Part shown: positions 31,937 through 42,953 of the stretch, piece by piece | How the letters are laid out: each line of letters starts with the position of its first letter | Position numbering within the stretch: position 1 is the stretch's first letter | Assembly: GCA_026008535.1 (NCBI GenBank) | Contig: BRKX01000001.1 | Span: 34,115,317-34,179,316 of the forward strand | DNA from: Perilla frutescens | Lineage: Eukaryota > Streptophyta > Magnoliopsida > Lamiales > Lamiaceae | Reading direction: 5' to 3' | Length of the DNA: 64,000 bases | Position numbers and translations under genes: made by a program | The notes under the pieces: generated by a model | What the model saw: the letters and a program-made list of their open reading frames with translations, nothing else | Told to the model about the DNA's origin: nothing | The model's database searches: none

Positions 31937-33794
31937 TATTATTACTATTTTTTTTTGTTTTTTGCTAACTATATACTATGGTTTCTTGAAAATTGAATTA
32001 GTAAATTTCTATTATCAATTTAATTTTACTCTAATTATACTGTAGTAAATTAAAAATTAAAAAACAAATATGCAGATGCTGAATCAATACTATGAGATGA
32101 AATTTTGGCTTGCTTTTCATCTTGGAATGAATATAGACTTGTTTTGGAGCTTGAAATTACGGTGGAAAGTTCATTTTTGGTTGATGTTGATGTAATTAGT
32201 ACTAATTTGTTATAATCTCGTGCATTCATCGTATCTATAGTGTTCCAAGTCTTGTGTGCTTGAGCTGCAAGTTATTAATAGTGATTAGTGAGATTGGAAA
32301 TGAAAGAACTAATTTTTTCTATGCTTCAGGTGTGTTATCCGTGGTTGTTGTTCCCAATAGGATTTTATTCTATGGTGATTCTTTTGGGGCTGATCTAGAT
32401 GTGAGGTTTTGATGAGTATTGTGAATGAATGATAGGAAAATTATACTCTAAGAAGAGTTATTGATTTGATTAATCTTATTTTTTTCCTAATAATTTTGGT
32501 CTTTGAGTGGTTTGCTTGGTGCTTATCCAATTCTTCATCTCTGACTTCACTAAGTTGGTATCTTGTAGTGGAAGAAATTTTAATTTCAATAACTCTTTCA
32601 AAGAAAAAGTATCATTCTTCACTCAGGTTGTCTTAACTAGTGGAATTTGGTATGCTATGGGATTTTTATTAGTAAACTATTATAGCATCTACAACTTTTC
32701 TGTTTCTTAATTATGTCTATGACTTGCACCTGTTTTGCCTTTATTTCTGATCCTTTTCTTTGCTTCTACCTTTCTATTTCAGTTTGTAGTGTAGATATTA
32801 AAAAAAGAAAACAAGACTTGTTGAATGAATGATTAAATATGGGGTTGGAATTTGGTCTGTCTCACAATCTGCACAGATTTTAGTTCAGCTATTTTTTTTT
32901 TAAATTATAAATTACTGAATTTTGTTGCTTTTTTATTACTTTTTAAGTGTTACTTAGTAGGCAGAGAAGAGCCTTGGGAATGTAATTTTTTGGTTAAGTC
33001 TGTCAAAAAAAAGAGTTTCTTTTCTAATAACTATTTATCTTGTTTCAAAAATAAGCATTATAGAATTCAGCTGCATATTCCTCAATCAAGAGGTAGGAAG
33101 TAGAAAACAGAAAGTGTAGATCAATTTTTGTTGATGCAAATCCTTCCAAATTAAGCATATTCTGGTGTATGCATCTCAACTCATCTACATAAGATAGAAT
33201 ACATCAACCTTTCATCTCGACTTCTCCTTATTTTATTGTGAAAGGATTACCTGATATTTTTTTCTTTGATTTTCTTCAGTTTTAAATTCCAAGCCTCTGT
33301 ATGTAAAATCTAAAATAAGACCATTTAGAATGTGGTCTTGCTTCTCACTGTCAACATAGCTGATAAAGATGTGAAGTTTGTTGTAGATTGGCTAAGGTAT
33401 GCCTATTGCCCTCAACTTGTCATATGAATGAATTCTTGATTAGTTTTGTGTTTCAATTGTTGTTATAATATTTTAAATGTTTGACTATAGTTGAGCTTGA
33501 TTCTGCCCCACCATTCTGATGTCTCTAAAATAATTTTTGGCTCCTATTCTGGTTGAAAAAATTATATATGTTTTTCATTTGGTGAAGTTCATTAGTAATA
33601 AATTTATATTGATTCTTAATTTTCTTAGATTTTTTCTTTGCTTTTTCTCCATTTTTTTGATTCTTTGAGGGTTTTTTCCTTTTTTCTTTTTTTTTTGGGG
33701 GGGGGGGGGGGTTGTCTGTTGCTAAATTCCAATTTCATAAAATTCTAAGTTTGCATTATTTTTTGCTATTTGCTGTAATATAACTACTTTGCAG
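31937..33794 (+). other. Probable captured intron and flanks
   Basis: T-rich intron-like sequence between the two captured exons, including a run of T then G near 33690-33713. Open frames at 32507-32710 and 32852-33103 lie in it and lack any domain; they are not called as genes. Confidence 0.45.
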
Positions 33795-33854
33795 AGGACG
33801 GAGAACTCTACTTATGGGGAAGGAATGCAAATGGACAGTATGGCCTTGGAAAAA
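33795..33854 (+). pseudogene. Captured exon 2: RCC1 repeat motif
   Basis: Sixty bases between a good acceptor (CTACTTTGCAG) and donor (GTAAGT) encode DGELYLWGRNANGQYGLG, the conserved strand and turn of an RCC1/UVR8-type propeller repeat. It joins exon 1 in phase (AGA-G|AG-GAC gives Arg-Glu-Asp). RCC1-repeat proteins act as guanine-exchange factors, UV-B receptors or organelle splicing factors; one exon cannot say which. The following 1.3 kb up to 35200 may hold further gene-derived sequence but I cannot identify any exon there. Confidence 0.75.
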
Positions 33855-36769
33855 GTAAGTGAACGGTTCTGTGATTTTGTCAGTAGTTTCCATATCTATT
33901 ACAGTAATTAACTTATTTGAAATGTCCCTCATCTTTAACCTGGTAAACTAGTTAGCTACGGATAATTCTTTTGGGTCCCGAGAAATAGTTGACTAATCCA
34001 TTTATGGCTTCACAAAAGTAAATGTATAAATTATAATTATAATATAATCACTCAACATTCAATGTATTCATCTATGCTAATTGCAACAAAAATGATATTA
34101 GAGTGCTTCCTCCATTGGTTAAAATAGATATATATTAGATCGTATTTTCATATTTTGTGGTGAAATATCAGAGGAGAAATGAATTCTATGTATTTTCTAT
34201 ACGACTGATGATACGGGTATTAAATAGGAGAACTAGAGGAAAAAAATAGGAAACTAAATCATTTCGAAAGTTGAAAAGATTATCGAGCCGAGTTCCTCAA
34301 ATTTAAGGTATTTCCAAACTGGTGCTCCTAATCTATTTACAACTCTTATGCAGCTTGACACTTCTCCCCATTCAATTGCATGCTAGTGTTGATTATTATG
34401 ATCCATTTGCTAGTGCTAAATTATAAATTCTTGTTCCTTAAAATTTATAAATGTAAAGATAACACAGTTAAAAATCACCACTTACTCTTAGTATCAATCT
34501 GCATAGGTACAAAAGATTATTCCTCTTCCCTGTAAAGTTCAATGCTTGGATGTGTCTCCATTAAAATAATATCTTTGGGGTCTGAACACTCAATTACAGG
34601 TCTGTATGTTGATGCACTTCTTCATACAGGAATCTTCCACTGAGTTTTTGCAGCAATGGTTGGATTTGGATAGGATAGACCTTACTTGCCATGGATGGAG
34701 AAGGTGATCAAGAATATTATGGGACTGAAGTTGTGTTACCTACTTAAACAAGGTATATGGACTTAAATGCATCATTTATTTTTCTTTTTCTGCCCTTCTA
34801 CTTGTAGTTAATGGACAAAGTTGCACCAATGCTTCCTCGAAAGTTCTCACAGCTAGGGTGAGCACGGGTGAGCACATTCAGCTCTAATATTTGAACTGGC
34901 ATATGATGGCATGGATTTGTATATTAAAACATTTAGTATATGATGGCTTCTAATAATATCAATATAGAAATGACCCTTAATATTTATAAGCATTAGTTAT
35001 ACTCTGAGTCCCTTTTACATTTCATGATTGATTATATACTAGGAACAACACAAGGTATAATTTTATTTTGAATTATAATTGATGATTTTATTTTTGGCAT
35101 TATAAATATATATAGTCGTATTAGTGTTCCTGGTTTCAAAGTGAGATTATATTGTATTGATTAACTTTGTTATAACATTTGATTTGTTGCAGATGTTGGA
35201 GATCCATTTATGTGTGAGTTGTGTTGGAGATCATTTTAGAGAAAGAATGTTTAAGTGTCATATTGTAAGCAAACAATTTCTATTTTGGATGGATATTGTT
35301 GCAAATGGTTGTAATTGTGGATAGATTGTTGTAATTTTATGTTTTAGTTGAATGATTAAGTTAATTGTTATAAATTATTATTATTGTTGAAAATGTTAGT
35401 ATTGAATTACTATATATTTTATGCTAAACAGAAACTACAATTTACAAATAAATTATTATTTATTCGTTTCATATTTAATAACAATAATGACTGTTGTAAA
35501 ATGCATAAAGAAACCGTTGTAATAAAGCATCAAAGACTGCGGTTTTTAACTGTAGTCTAGAAGCATAAAAATGTAGTTAATTATCTCTTATGACAATGGT
35601 TTTACGTAATAGACTATGGTTTTTAACCGTAGTCTTGGTATTAAGACTACGATTAAAAATTGTGGTGTTAACGTCTTAAGACTACGGTTAAAATCCATAG
35701 TCTACAAGCGCACACATAGACTACACCACCTGTCTCTACGGTTTTTAAATCTTTAGACTACGATTTTTAACTGTAGTCTATGAGCGTTAATTATTTCACA
35801 AAGATGTTCGCATAAAATAATATGATTAACTACATTTTTTTATCTAGTTATATATAATCCCATTAACATTTGCCGTGATAGTATAAAAATAATTAAGTTC
35901 TTAACCAACAACTTTAGCATTATTTATTAGAATTTACTCCATTACTAAGAAATTTATCCATGATGTGTCACTTATAGGAGTTGTGCATGCATATTACTAT
36001 GAAAAGATAAATTTAATTAACATCATCTTTAATCCATCTAATAACTTGAAATCCTAAACTATGATAGCTACGACATTAATATATTCTCCCAACCAATTTC
36101 CCTCTCCTCTGATCTTAATAATTTAATGATTCTAATTGCATGATGATCAGTTAACCTTAAAACTACTTCATTAACTAATTCAGTAGCATAACTACTCTAT
36201 CTATGACATGATCATGCAGACTCGTAAATCCTAGATGCATAAACTGAAAATAACGGAGGTGATCAATGATCTAGAAAAAGAAGAAAAAAATAAAATAAAA
36301 TAAAAACTATATGCAGAAATATAGATGATGCATGAATATGCATTAGTTTCTTATGCAATATCATGCATGGTTGCCAACACCAAACATTTAATCATCAAAC
36401 TTGAAAATATTAGAAAACGTTTACCTCTGACCCACTATAAATCCTCCTCAAGCTTGAGATTAAGAAGCTCCTTGAACTAGCGGCGCTTAAAAGATCGGCA
36501 GAAAGGCTATGCTACTTTAGGGAAAATATTTAATCTTTATATCAATGAATTAGGGCTTCATTTTCCATTTTAAAAACAATCCTAAATATGACAAGATGTA
36601 TTGACTGATCTCTTTTCCAAGAATGAACGAGATACTAGTTTTTTTTATTAAAGAGAATTGGCTCCGCATTTTTTTTCGAATTTTAGTCTAAAACTTTTGA
36701 ATATATTATAAAAGGGTGTATAATAAGATTCAAAACTCTACTGAAAATAAAAGGAAATTGGAATAAAAA

Positions 36770-37280
36770 CACTACCAAAAAAACGCTCATACATACCGGA
36801 TAAAATCCGTTATGTATGTAACAAAAACTCTGTTACGTATACTGGTGTTATGTATAATTGCACTCATACGAAACGGAATAATATCTGTTATTTGCTTCCG
36901 TTATAAAAGTTTAACTTCCTCCGTTATCTATGAACTTTTACATAACGGTTTTTTTTCATACATAACACTCTTCATTGCGTGATCTATTATTGTTATATAT
37001 AACGATTTGCACCGTTATGAAAATTCATTTTTCTCCGTTATGAAATATACCACATGAATTAATACATATCGTTGTTTGTAGTTTCGATAACGCTTTTTTA
37101 TGTATGCCCGCTACAAATTTTTTTATAGATTTTCAGCAATTAAAATAATTCCAAAACAATAAAAATAACTGAAATTCTCATAAATCATCATATATCTAAT
37201 TCAAAAAATATTCATACATTCATCCCAATATAATCAACATTCTACACATGTTTATATCGTACTAATGTCAAAACAAAGAT
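36770..37280. mobile_element. CACTA-like element, one end only
   Basis: Begins CACTACCAAAAAAACGCTCATAC, followed by subterminal repeats of ATAACGG/CCGTTAT to about 37090. No matching inverted end is found before the copia pol sequence begins near 37283, so the element is truncated. The first 16 bases equal those of the element at 40342. Confidence 0.6.
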
Positions 37281-37282
37281 AA

Positions 37283-39109
37283 GTGAAAATGAAGAACATG
37301 CCAGAGACAAAGCAGCAGCTGAAGGACCAGCTGAAGAATCAGTTGATGGAGCAGCCGAAGAATCAGTTGAAGGAGCAACTGATGAACCAGCTGAAGGTGC
37401 AACAGAAGCCAGCATACCCAAATGGCTCCGAAGCCATCCAATCGACAAAATTATTGGTAATCCAAGAAGCAGAGTCCAGACCAGAGGGTCGACGAAGCAT
37501 GCACTCTTCACATGCTTCATCTCACAGATGGAACCAGCCAACATCAAGGAAGCGCTCAAAGACTCAGACTGGAATATTACGATGCAAGAAGAACTGAACC
37601 AGTTCACAAGAAACGATGTTTTGTTTCTTGTTGATAGGCCGAAAATCCTAAAAGTCATTGGGACTAAGTGGGTCTCTCACAACAAACTGGATGAACAATG
37701 CGTGATCACAAGGAATAAGGCCAGATTGGTAGCCAAAGAGTACTCTCAAAGTGAAGGAATCGACTTTGATGAGACATTCGTACCACTTGCAAGATTGGAG
37801 GCCATCAGATTGTTCCTCGCCTATGCAGCTCACAACAATTTCACGGTCTATCAAATGGACGTGAAAAGTGCATTCTTGCAAGGAATGCTCAAAGAGGATG
37901 TGTATGTCGAGCAACCTCCAGGCTTCGAAATCAGAGATCAAGTCTACAAGCTGAAGAAAGCTCTATATGGCTTTAAGCAGACGCCAAGAGCTTGGTATGA
38001 AACCCTCAGAACATTCTTGCTGAAGAATGGGTTCAGAAAGGAGTCATTGATCGTACTCTATTCAGAATAAAATGATCAACTGAGATCTTGATGGTCTAAA
38101 TTTATGTGGATGACATAATTTTTGGATCCAAGAGCAAAGATCTCTGCACTCGATTTGCTCAACTGATGCAAAGCGAATTCGAGATGAGCATGATGGGAGA
38201 AATGACATTCTTCCTAGGACTCCAAGTGAAGCAGCTGGAAGACGAAATCTTCATCAGTCAAGCCAAATACACTAAAGAGCTTGTCAAGAAGTTTGGAACC
38301 GAGAAGGGAAAATATCTCAAGATTCCAATGAATACATCAGTGCAGCTGACCCTCGATGAAGAAGGAAAATCAGTCAGCCAGACGCACTGCAGATGAATCA
38401 TTAGATCCCTTCTCTACCTAACTGCCAGCCGACCAGACATCTCTTACTCAGTCGGACTGTGTGCAAGGTTCCAAGCAAACCCGAAGAAAAGTCATCTCGA
38501 AGCAGTGAAGATGATCATGAAGTACGTTAAGGGAACCATAAATCTTAGGTTATGGTATCCCAAAGATGATAACTTGAGTCTAACCGGCTACTCAGACTCG
38601 GACTTCGGAGGATGCAAGATTGACAGAAAAAGCACCGGTGGAACATGTCAGTTTCTTGGGAACAAATTGGTATCCTGGTTTAGCAAGAAGCAGCACTCAG
38701 TTGCCACGTCAACAACTGAAGCCGAGTATGTAGTTGCTGGAAGCTGTTGTGCTCAAATCCTATGGATGAAGTAACAGCTAAATGATTATAAGGTGAGACC
38801 GAAGAAGTGCCGTTCTACTGTGATAATAATAGTGCTATTGTAATATCTCAAAATCCAGTATTGCATTCAAGGACGAAGCATATTGATACCAGGCACCACT
38901 TCATTAGAGATCACATTGAGAAGAAAGACATATGCATTAAATATGTCAACACGGAGAAGCAGATAGCTGACATCTTCACCAAGCCATTGCCAGAAGCTAG
39001 ATTTATGGAGCTATGCATCCAATTGGGAATGCTCGAACTAGCTTCAAAGGAGGATGATGATCAGCTAAGAGAAGGAGTGAAGAGGAACACTCCAGCTGGA
39101 GACGAGTAA
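37283..39109 (+). pseudogene. Sirevirus-like copia pol: RT and RNase H, broken
   Basis: Starts in a repeated Glu-Glu-Ser-Val-Glu-Gly-Ala-like linker, then IPKWLRSHPIDKIIGNP, the usual linker before RT. RT: EALKDSDWNITMQEELNQF, GTKWVSHNKLDE, KARLVAKEYSQSEGIDFDE, MDVKSAFLQG, KLKKALYGFKQTPRAWYE. A frameshift near 38035 and stops near 38085 and 38100 follow; YVDDIIFGS resumes at about 38102. A stop at 38395 and another at 38772 (TAA where Gln is expected in WMKQQL) break RNase H, which still shows YSDSDFGG, STTEAEYV and YCDNNSAI. The C-terminus KHIDTRHHFIRDHI...IADIFTKPLP is intact. Gag, protease and integrase are missing on the left. Sequence style fits Sireviruses. Confidence 0.92.
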
Positions 39110-39726
39110 ACTGATCCCAGAAGGCATCAGGACTCAACCAATCATGTTCAATTGATGAGAGCAGTTGAGACCAAGACTGACTAAAGAAGGCAAAGCTTCA
39201 GCTGAAGGAAGCAGCTGACAAGCCTAGGCGGAGCAAAGCTGAAGAGACTCCAGCTGGAACTGATCATTCTAAGCCCAGAAGATCATCAATCGTGAGGCCA
39301 GCTGATAACGTCAGCAGCTCAACGCCACGTGGAGACTAGAGGAGAGACATAATCAGATAAGTTCAAAGTTGAATTTATTACTAAATGGTAAAATGACGTG
39401 TCATCTCAATATTACCGTTGGCCCCACCTACTCTTTCTCTCTGCTCATTAATTCTCAACAGATAGATTGAAAATTGAACTGATGGGTTCATCGAATAGAT
39501 CTATTCGTTGAAAATAAAACCTTCAAACTATCTCTAGTTCAAATTCATTACTATATAAGAGATAGTTGAACTGAACTCTTGCCTTCACTGATTCAATTTA
39601 CCTCTTGAAGAATCACCCTCCCACATCATTAGCTCAAATCCTCAGCAATCCACATCTCTCAAAGAACACAAGTCAGTCAACTGATTTGTCGTGTAATTCT
39701 TCTCAGCTAAAATCCTTACAAATATC
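39110..39726 (+). other. Post-pol intergenic region with promoter-like sequence
   Basis: No ORF. Rich in CAGCTGA and AACTGATC words; it contains a TATA-like box at 39551-39561 and a pyrimidine- and CA-rich stretch before the ATG at 39727, resembling a plant 5' untranslated region. Confidence 0.5.
39551..39561 (+). promoter_or_regulatory. TATA-like box upstream of the post-pol ORF
   Basis: CTATATAAGAG, about 175 bases before the first ATG of the post-pol ORF and well downstream of the pol stop. It suggests a separate transcript for the third ORF; not proven. Confidence 0.4.
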
Positions 39727-40341
39727 ATGGCCAAATCAAACACATCAGTTGTTCAATGAAAATTCAATTTAAGAGAAACTGGTGAATCCTCTCAAAGGTT
39801 TCAAGTTAGCTTTTTCAAAGATCAGTTCCTTCTTCAAGATGCTTACAAAGAAATGTGCTCCAATTCTCCTCTCTATGAAGAAATTATTCAGAAGATAATT
39901 AGGGCAGGACTCTTTCAAATCCTTGAAGAAACACATTCCAAGAAGTATCCTGAGCCAGTCTGCGCGTTCTATCTGAACTCAAAAGAAGAGAGTGACGGGA
40001 TTATCACTTAAGTCAGAGGAGTAGAGATCGAGATTACTCCAGAGCTGCTGTCACAAGCCCTTCATCTACCAAATGAAGGTTTGAAGGTGGATGAAGTAGA
40101 GGCCAATCAGTTGGAAGCCTACAATAAATGGAAAAGAGCAGACTGCTATGACCCCTACAGAATCACAACATCAACGTCCTGCTTTCAAGAAGAGTATCAA
40201 CTACTAGCTGGCATCATTGGAAGAATGATGATTGGAGTGGCAGGGAACCACACAGTGATGACAGAACTCAAGTACAAAATATGTCATGCTATCGACATGA
40301 ACATCAAGATTGATTGGGCAGGATTCTTCGACGAACAAATT

Positions 40342-41474
40342 CACTACCAAAAAAACGTGATTTTACGACGGAATAAAATTCGTAGCTAAATTAACGACGA
40401 ATTTTTCCATTTTTAACGTAGCGACGGAAAAATCCGTCGTTAAACATTGAATTTAATATTTTTAATTTTAATTTTTTAAGGTAACGACGGACTAACGACG
40501 AATTTTTCAGTCACTACGTTAAAGATAGAAAAATCCATCGTTAAAATTAATGTTTTTAATTTTTATTTTTTTTTTAAATTTTTTTTAAACTTAGCGACGG
40601 ACTAACGACGGAATAATTTCGTCGTTAATTTTTTTTTAATTTTTTTTATTTTTATTTTTTTTAACTTTTAATTTTGCAATTAATACTTAATTTACGAATT
40701 TGAAATTAATTTTTTTAAAATTTTGATTTTTTATTTTTCAGATTTATTTTATTTTTTAATTTTTTTTTATTTTTTATATTATTTTTTAATATTTTTTTTA
40801 TTTTTCAATTATGAATCTGAATTTTTTTAATATTTTTATTTATTTTATTTTTTCAGATTTATTTTATTTTATTATCTTTAATTTTTTTATTATTTTTTTT
40901 ATTTTTAATATATTATATCTTTTGTTATATTTAAATTACTAATTTATGACTTTTTTATAATTTTTTATTTTAATAATTTTTAGGACTTTATATTATATAA
41001 TTATTTAATTTGGAAATAAAAAATCAATGAAAATAGGTTTCGTGTGTATATATATACACTAGTTGTATATTTTAACGTAAATACCTTCTATCCTACTTGG
41101 TTAGGGCTTTAGGGTATAAGGCCATTGGCCCGTGTTCGAATCTCCTGGAGTCAGATTTCGCCTGAATTAATTTAGGCTCCACAGGCTCAGCTCGGCTTGA
41201 GCCTTGGCTCATGCCCCTGGCTCGGCTGGAATTTTTTTTAACGACGGATAAATTCTGTCATTAATCCGTCGTTAAATTTATTATTTTTTTTATTTTTCAC
41301 GACTGAATTCGGCAACAAGTTAGCGACGGATAAATTCCGTCGCTAGTCCGTCGTTAACATTTTTTCGTCCTTAAATTTGTCGTTAAAATGATTTTATGAC
41401 AAGACGCTTAACGATGGATTTTTGATGTTTAGCGATGGAAAAATCCATCGTTAAAACGTGAATTTTTTGTAGTG
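40342..41474. mobile_element. Small CACTA-like element (1133 bp)
   Basis: Ends CACTACCAAAAAAACGTGA and, inverted, CACTACAAAAAATTCACG. Subterminal repeats of ACGACGGA and TCCGTCG occur at both ends. The middle is T-rich low-complexity sequence without an ORF, plus a tRNA-like stretch near 41094-41150. Removing 40340-41477 joins the flanking coding sequence in frame, which suggests AAA as target duplication with two extra bases on the left. Non-autonomous. Confidence 0.82.
41090..41160 (+). other. tRNA-like stretch (possible SINE remnant)
   Basis: ACTTGGTTAGGGCTTTAGGG resembles a polymerase III A box and GTGTTCGAATCTCC at about 41131-41144 a B box, some 24 bases apart, shorter than in a tRNA gene. 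No cloverleaf can be drawn with confidence. It may be a SINE fragment or a tRNA pseudogene caught in the CACTA-like element. Confidence 0.35.
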
Positions 41475-42194
41475 AAAGCAAGAAGTTTGCGGATATCTTG
41501 GAAAAGCACTGGAGTGAGAAGGCCTTCCATCAGAAGATGTGTTTGTCAGCAGAATAGGTAAACTGCTAGAATACACATTTAACCGTTTGGAAGGTGAAAT
41601 AAAAACACTGCCAATGGATAAGGGTGATTACTTTCCATCATCCACAAAGCGATCAAGGGGTCCTAGGGTTTCAAAAATTGGCTCCAAAATAAGGAAGGAT
41701 GAGAAGGCTGACAAGAAGAAAGGAAAGAATGTTATCAAAGAGTCTCATGAGGAAGACTCTGATCTTGAAAACAGCCTACCAATCAGTCAACTGATTGGAA
41801 TGCCAATTAAGGCTCGACCTCTGCGACAAGTACATCCAGGATCTATATCAGCATCAACCCTAATAGAAAGTTAAGTTGATCAAATGGCTCACGACACGAA
41901 AGAATCAACCAGGGGCACCCAAGCTAAAAGGAAAACTGACAAAGGATCAAAGAAGACGGTCAAAGAAAAAGAGAAGAAGAAAACTGATCCACCTCTCCCT
42001 CCAAAGTTACCATCGTGAAATGTCGAAATATTTGATTAGATCAGTCAGAGTCAACTCTTCAAATCTTGAGAAAAGCTATAAGGGGGGAAGAGAACTTTGG
42101 AGACTGGTAGGCATCCATAGATGAGTAACCATCAGTCTACCTGAAAGCTAAGATAGACTCATAAGAGCAGAGCTAGCTTAAAAGTTGAAACTGA

Positions 42195-42310
42195 ACTGAT
42201 CAGAGATCAGTTAGTCACAAAGGGCTAATCCTAAACTGATCAAAGATCAGTTAGCTGGAAGAAAGCTCTAAAAGCTTTGAGCCATTACTGAACTGACTAA
42301 AGATTAGTTC
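42195..42310. repeat. Palindrome cluster downstream of the post-pol ORF
   Basis: Three copies of an AACTGATC-NNN-GATCAGTT palindrome at 42195-42213, 42235-42253 and 42292-42310 (third copy mutated but still self-complementary). Sireviruses are known for palindromic repeats in this part of the genome, with a different core. Confidence 0.7.
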
Positions 42311-42953
42311 AAGGAGAAAAAAGCTCAAGCAAGTAGCCAACTGATAGTCCAGAACTGAAAGCTTTTGAAGCTAAGCTGCTAAGTCAGCTGAACTGGACCA
42401 TCTCAGGATTGAAGCTCAAGGCAGCTGAGGATCTGCCAAGTGGACAATCTAAGAGCTAAAAGCCGAGATAGCTGAGAGCCCATCAGCTGAATGTCCAAAA
42501 CTGATAGCCGAAACACCTACTCTCTCTGACAAGCAATTAATGAAGATCTTGACATGAAATCTTTATAAGATCCTGATGATCTTAGAGCAGAAGTCATTAA
42601 AGTCAAAACGACTAGTTCATTAAGAGCTTCAAATGGCTACAGGCATTAAATTGACGCCGATGAATTCAGAATATTCACCAATCACAACGGTCAAAAGATC
42701 ACTCATCTATTTAAAGAGAGTGAACTCAATTTTGGCCAAGACTTTCGCCAATCTAACTTTTGCTATTTTGCAGAAGGAGCTCTTCTTTCTCCCTCCCACA
42801 GTTCAAAGCTTAAAACTCTTAAGTGCGAAAAGTCACAACTGAGAAGGCGTACTGCAAATCCAAAGCAAGAAGCTAGCTGACACAGAATTCCAGCAAGTGC
42901 AAAGCTTCTCAGTTCAGTCCCTCAAAGATCAACCACTTAGCTCAAGCTAAAGG

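Larger units (their letters stand above)
30947..35798. mobile_element. CACTA-like non-autonomous element with captured gene fragment
   Basis: Left end ACTACAAGAAAAATTGCTCATAGACTAC; right end in inverted direction GTAGTCTATGAGCGTTAATT. The last bases are decayed at both ends and no clear 3-bp target duplication remains. Subterminal arrays of AGACTACGGTTTT and its reverse fill 30960-31240 and 35520-35790, typical of CACTA ends. No transposase is seen. The core carries two gene-like exons (31686-31935, 33795-33854) with introns. Boundaries are good to about 10 bases. Confidence 0.72.
29349..36769 (-). repeat. Gypsy-like LTR fragment D, split by two DNA transposons
   Basis: Starts TGCAACACCCTAAATTTC and contains ACCTGAAAATATT followed by GAGCATATATAAAATATACTCAGTG near 29755-29800, the block seen in the other long LTRs in this direction. 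Three blocks remain: 29349-30362, 30724-30946 and 35799-36769. I do not find a matching ...TTACA or TTGCA end, so the right side is truncated. Short direct repeats of GGAAATTGATAGTAC occur at 29862-29905. No credible gene; the open frames at 29763-30108 overlap in AT-rich LTR. Confidence 0.5.
39727..42124 (+). pseudogene. Post-pol ORF of the Sirevirus-like element, interrupted
   Basis: From the ATG at 39727 the frame reads MAKSNTSVVQ, a TGA, then FQVSFFKDQFLLQDAYKEM, FYLNSKEESDGIIT, a TAA, VRGVEIEITPELLSQALHLP and EEYQLLAGIIGRMMIGVAG up to 40339. A CACTA-like element sits at 40342-41474. Beyond it the same frame resumes (SKKFADILEKHW), shifts near 41533 (VSRIGKLLEYTFNRLEGEI) and ends in a Lys/Glu-rich tail. 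The central part resembles proteins annotated as putative plant transposon protein in plant retroelements; some Sireviruses carry an extra env-like ORF at this position. No signal peptide or convincing membrane segment is seen. Function unknown. Confidence 0.6.

Noticed and set aside
32507..33103. Small hydrophobic frames that could be membrane peptides
   Set aside because: They fall in a T-rich intron between the captured exons; T-rich sequence gives Phe/Leu-rich frames by chance.
36770..37280. Complete MITE
   Set aside because: Only one CACTACC end is found; the word GCCCGCTACAAATTTTTTT near 37108 is not a proper inverted partner.
37242..37658. Minus-strand frame with Ser/Pro repeats
   Set aside because: Antisense shadow of the repeated acidic linker of the Sirevirus-like pol.
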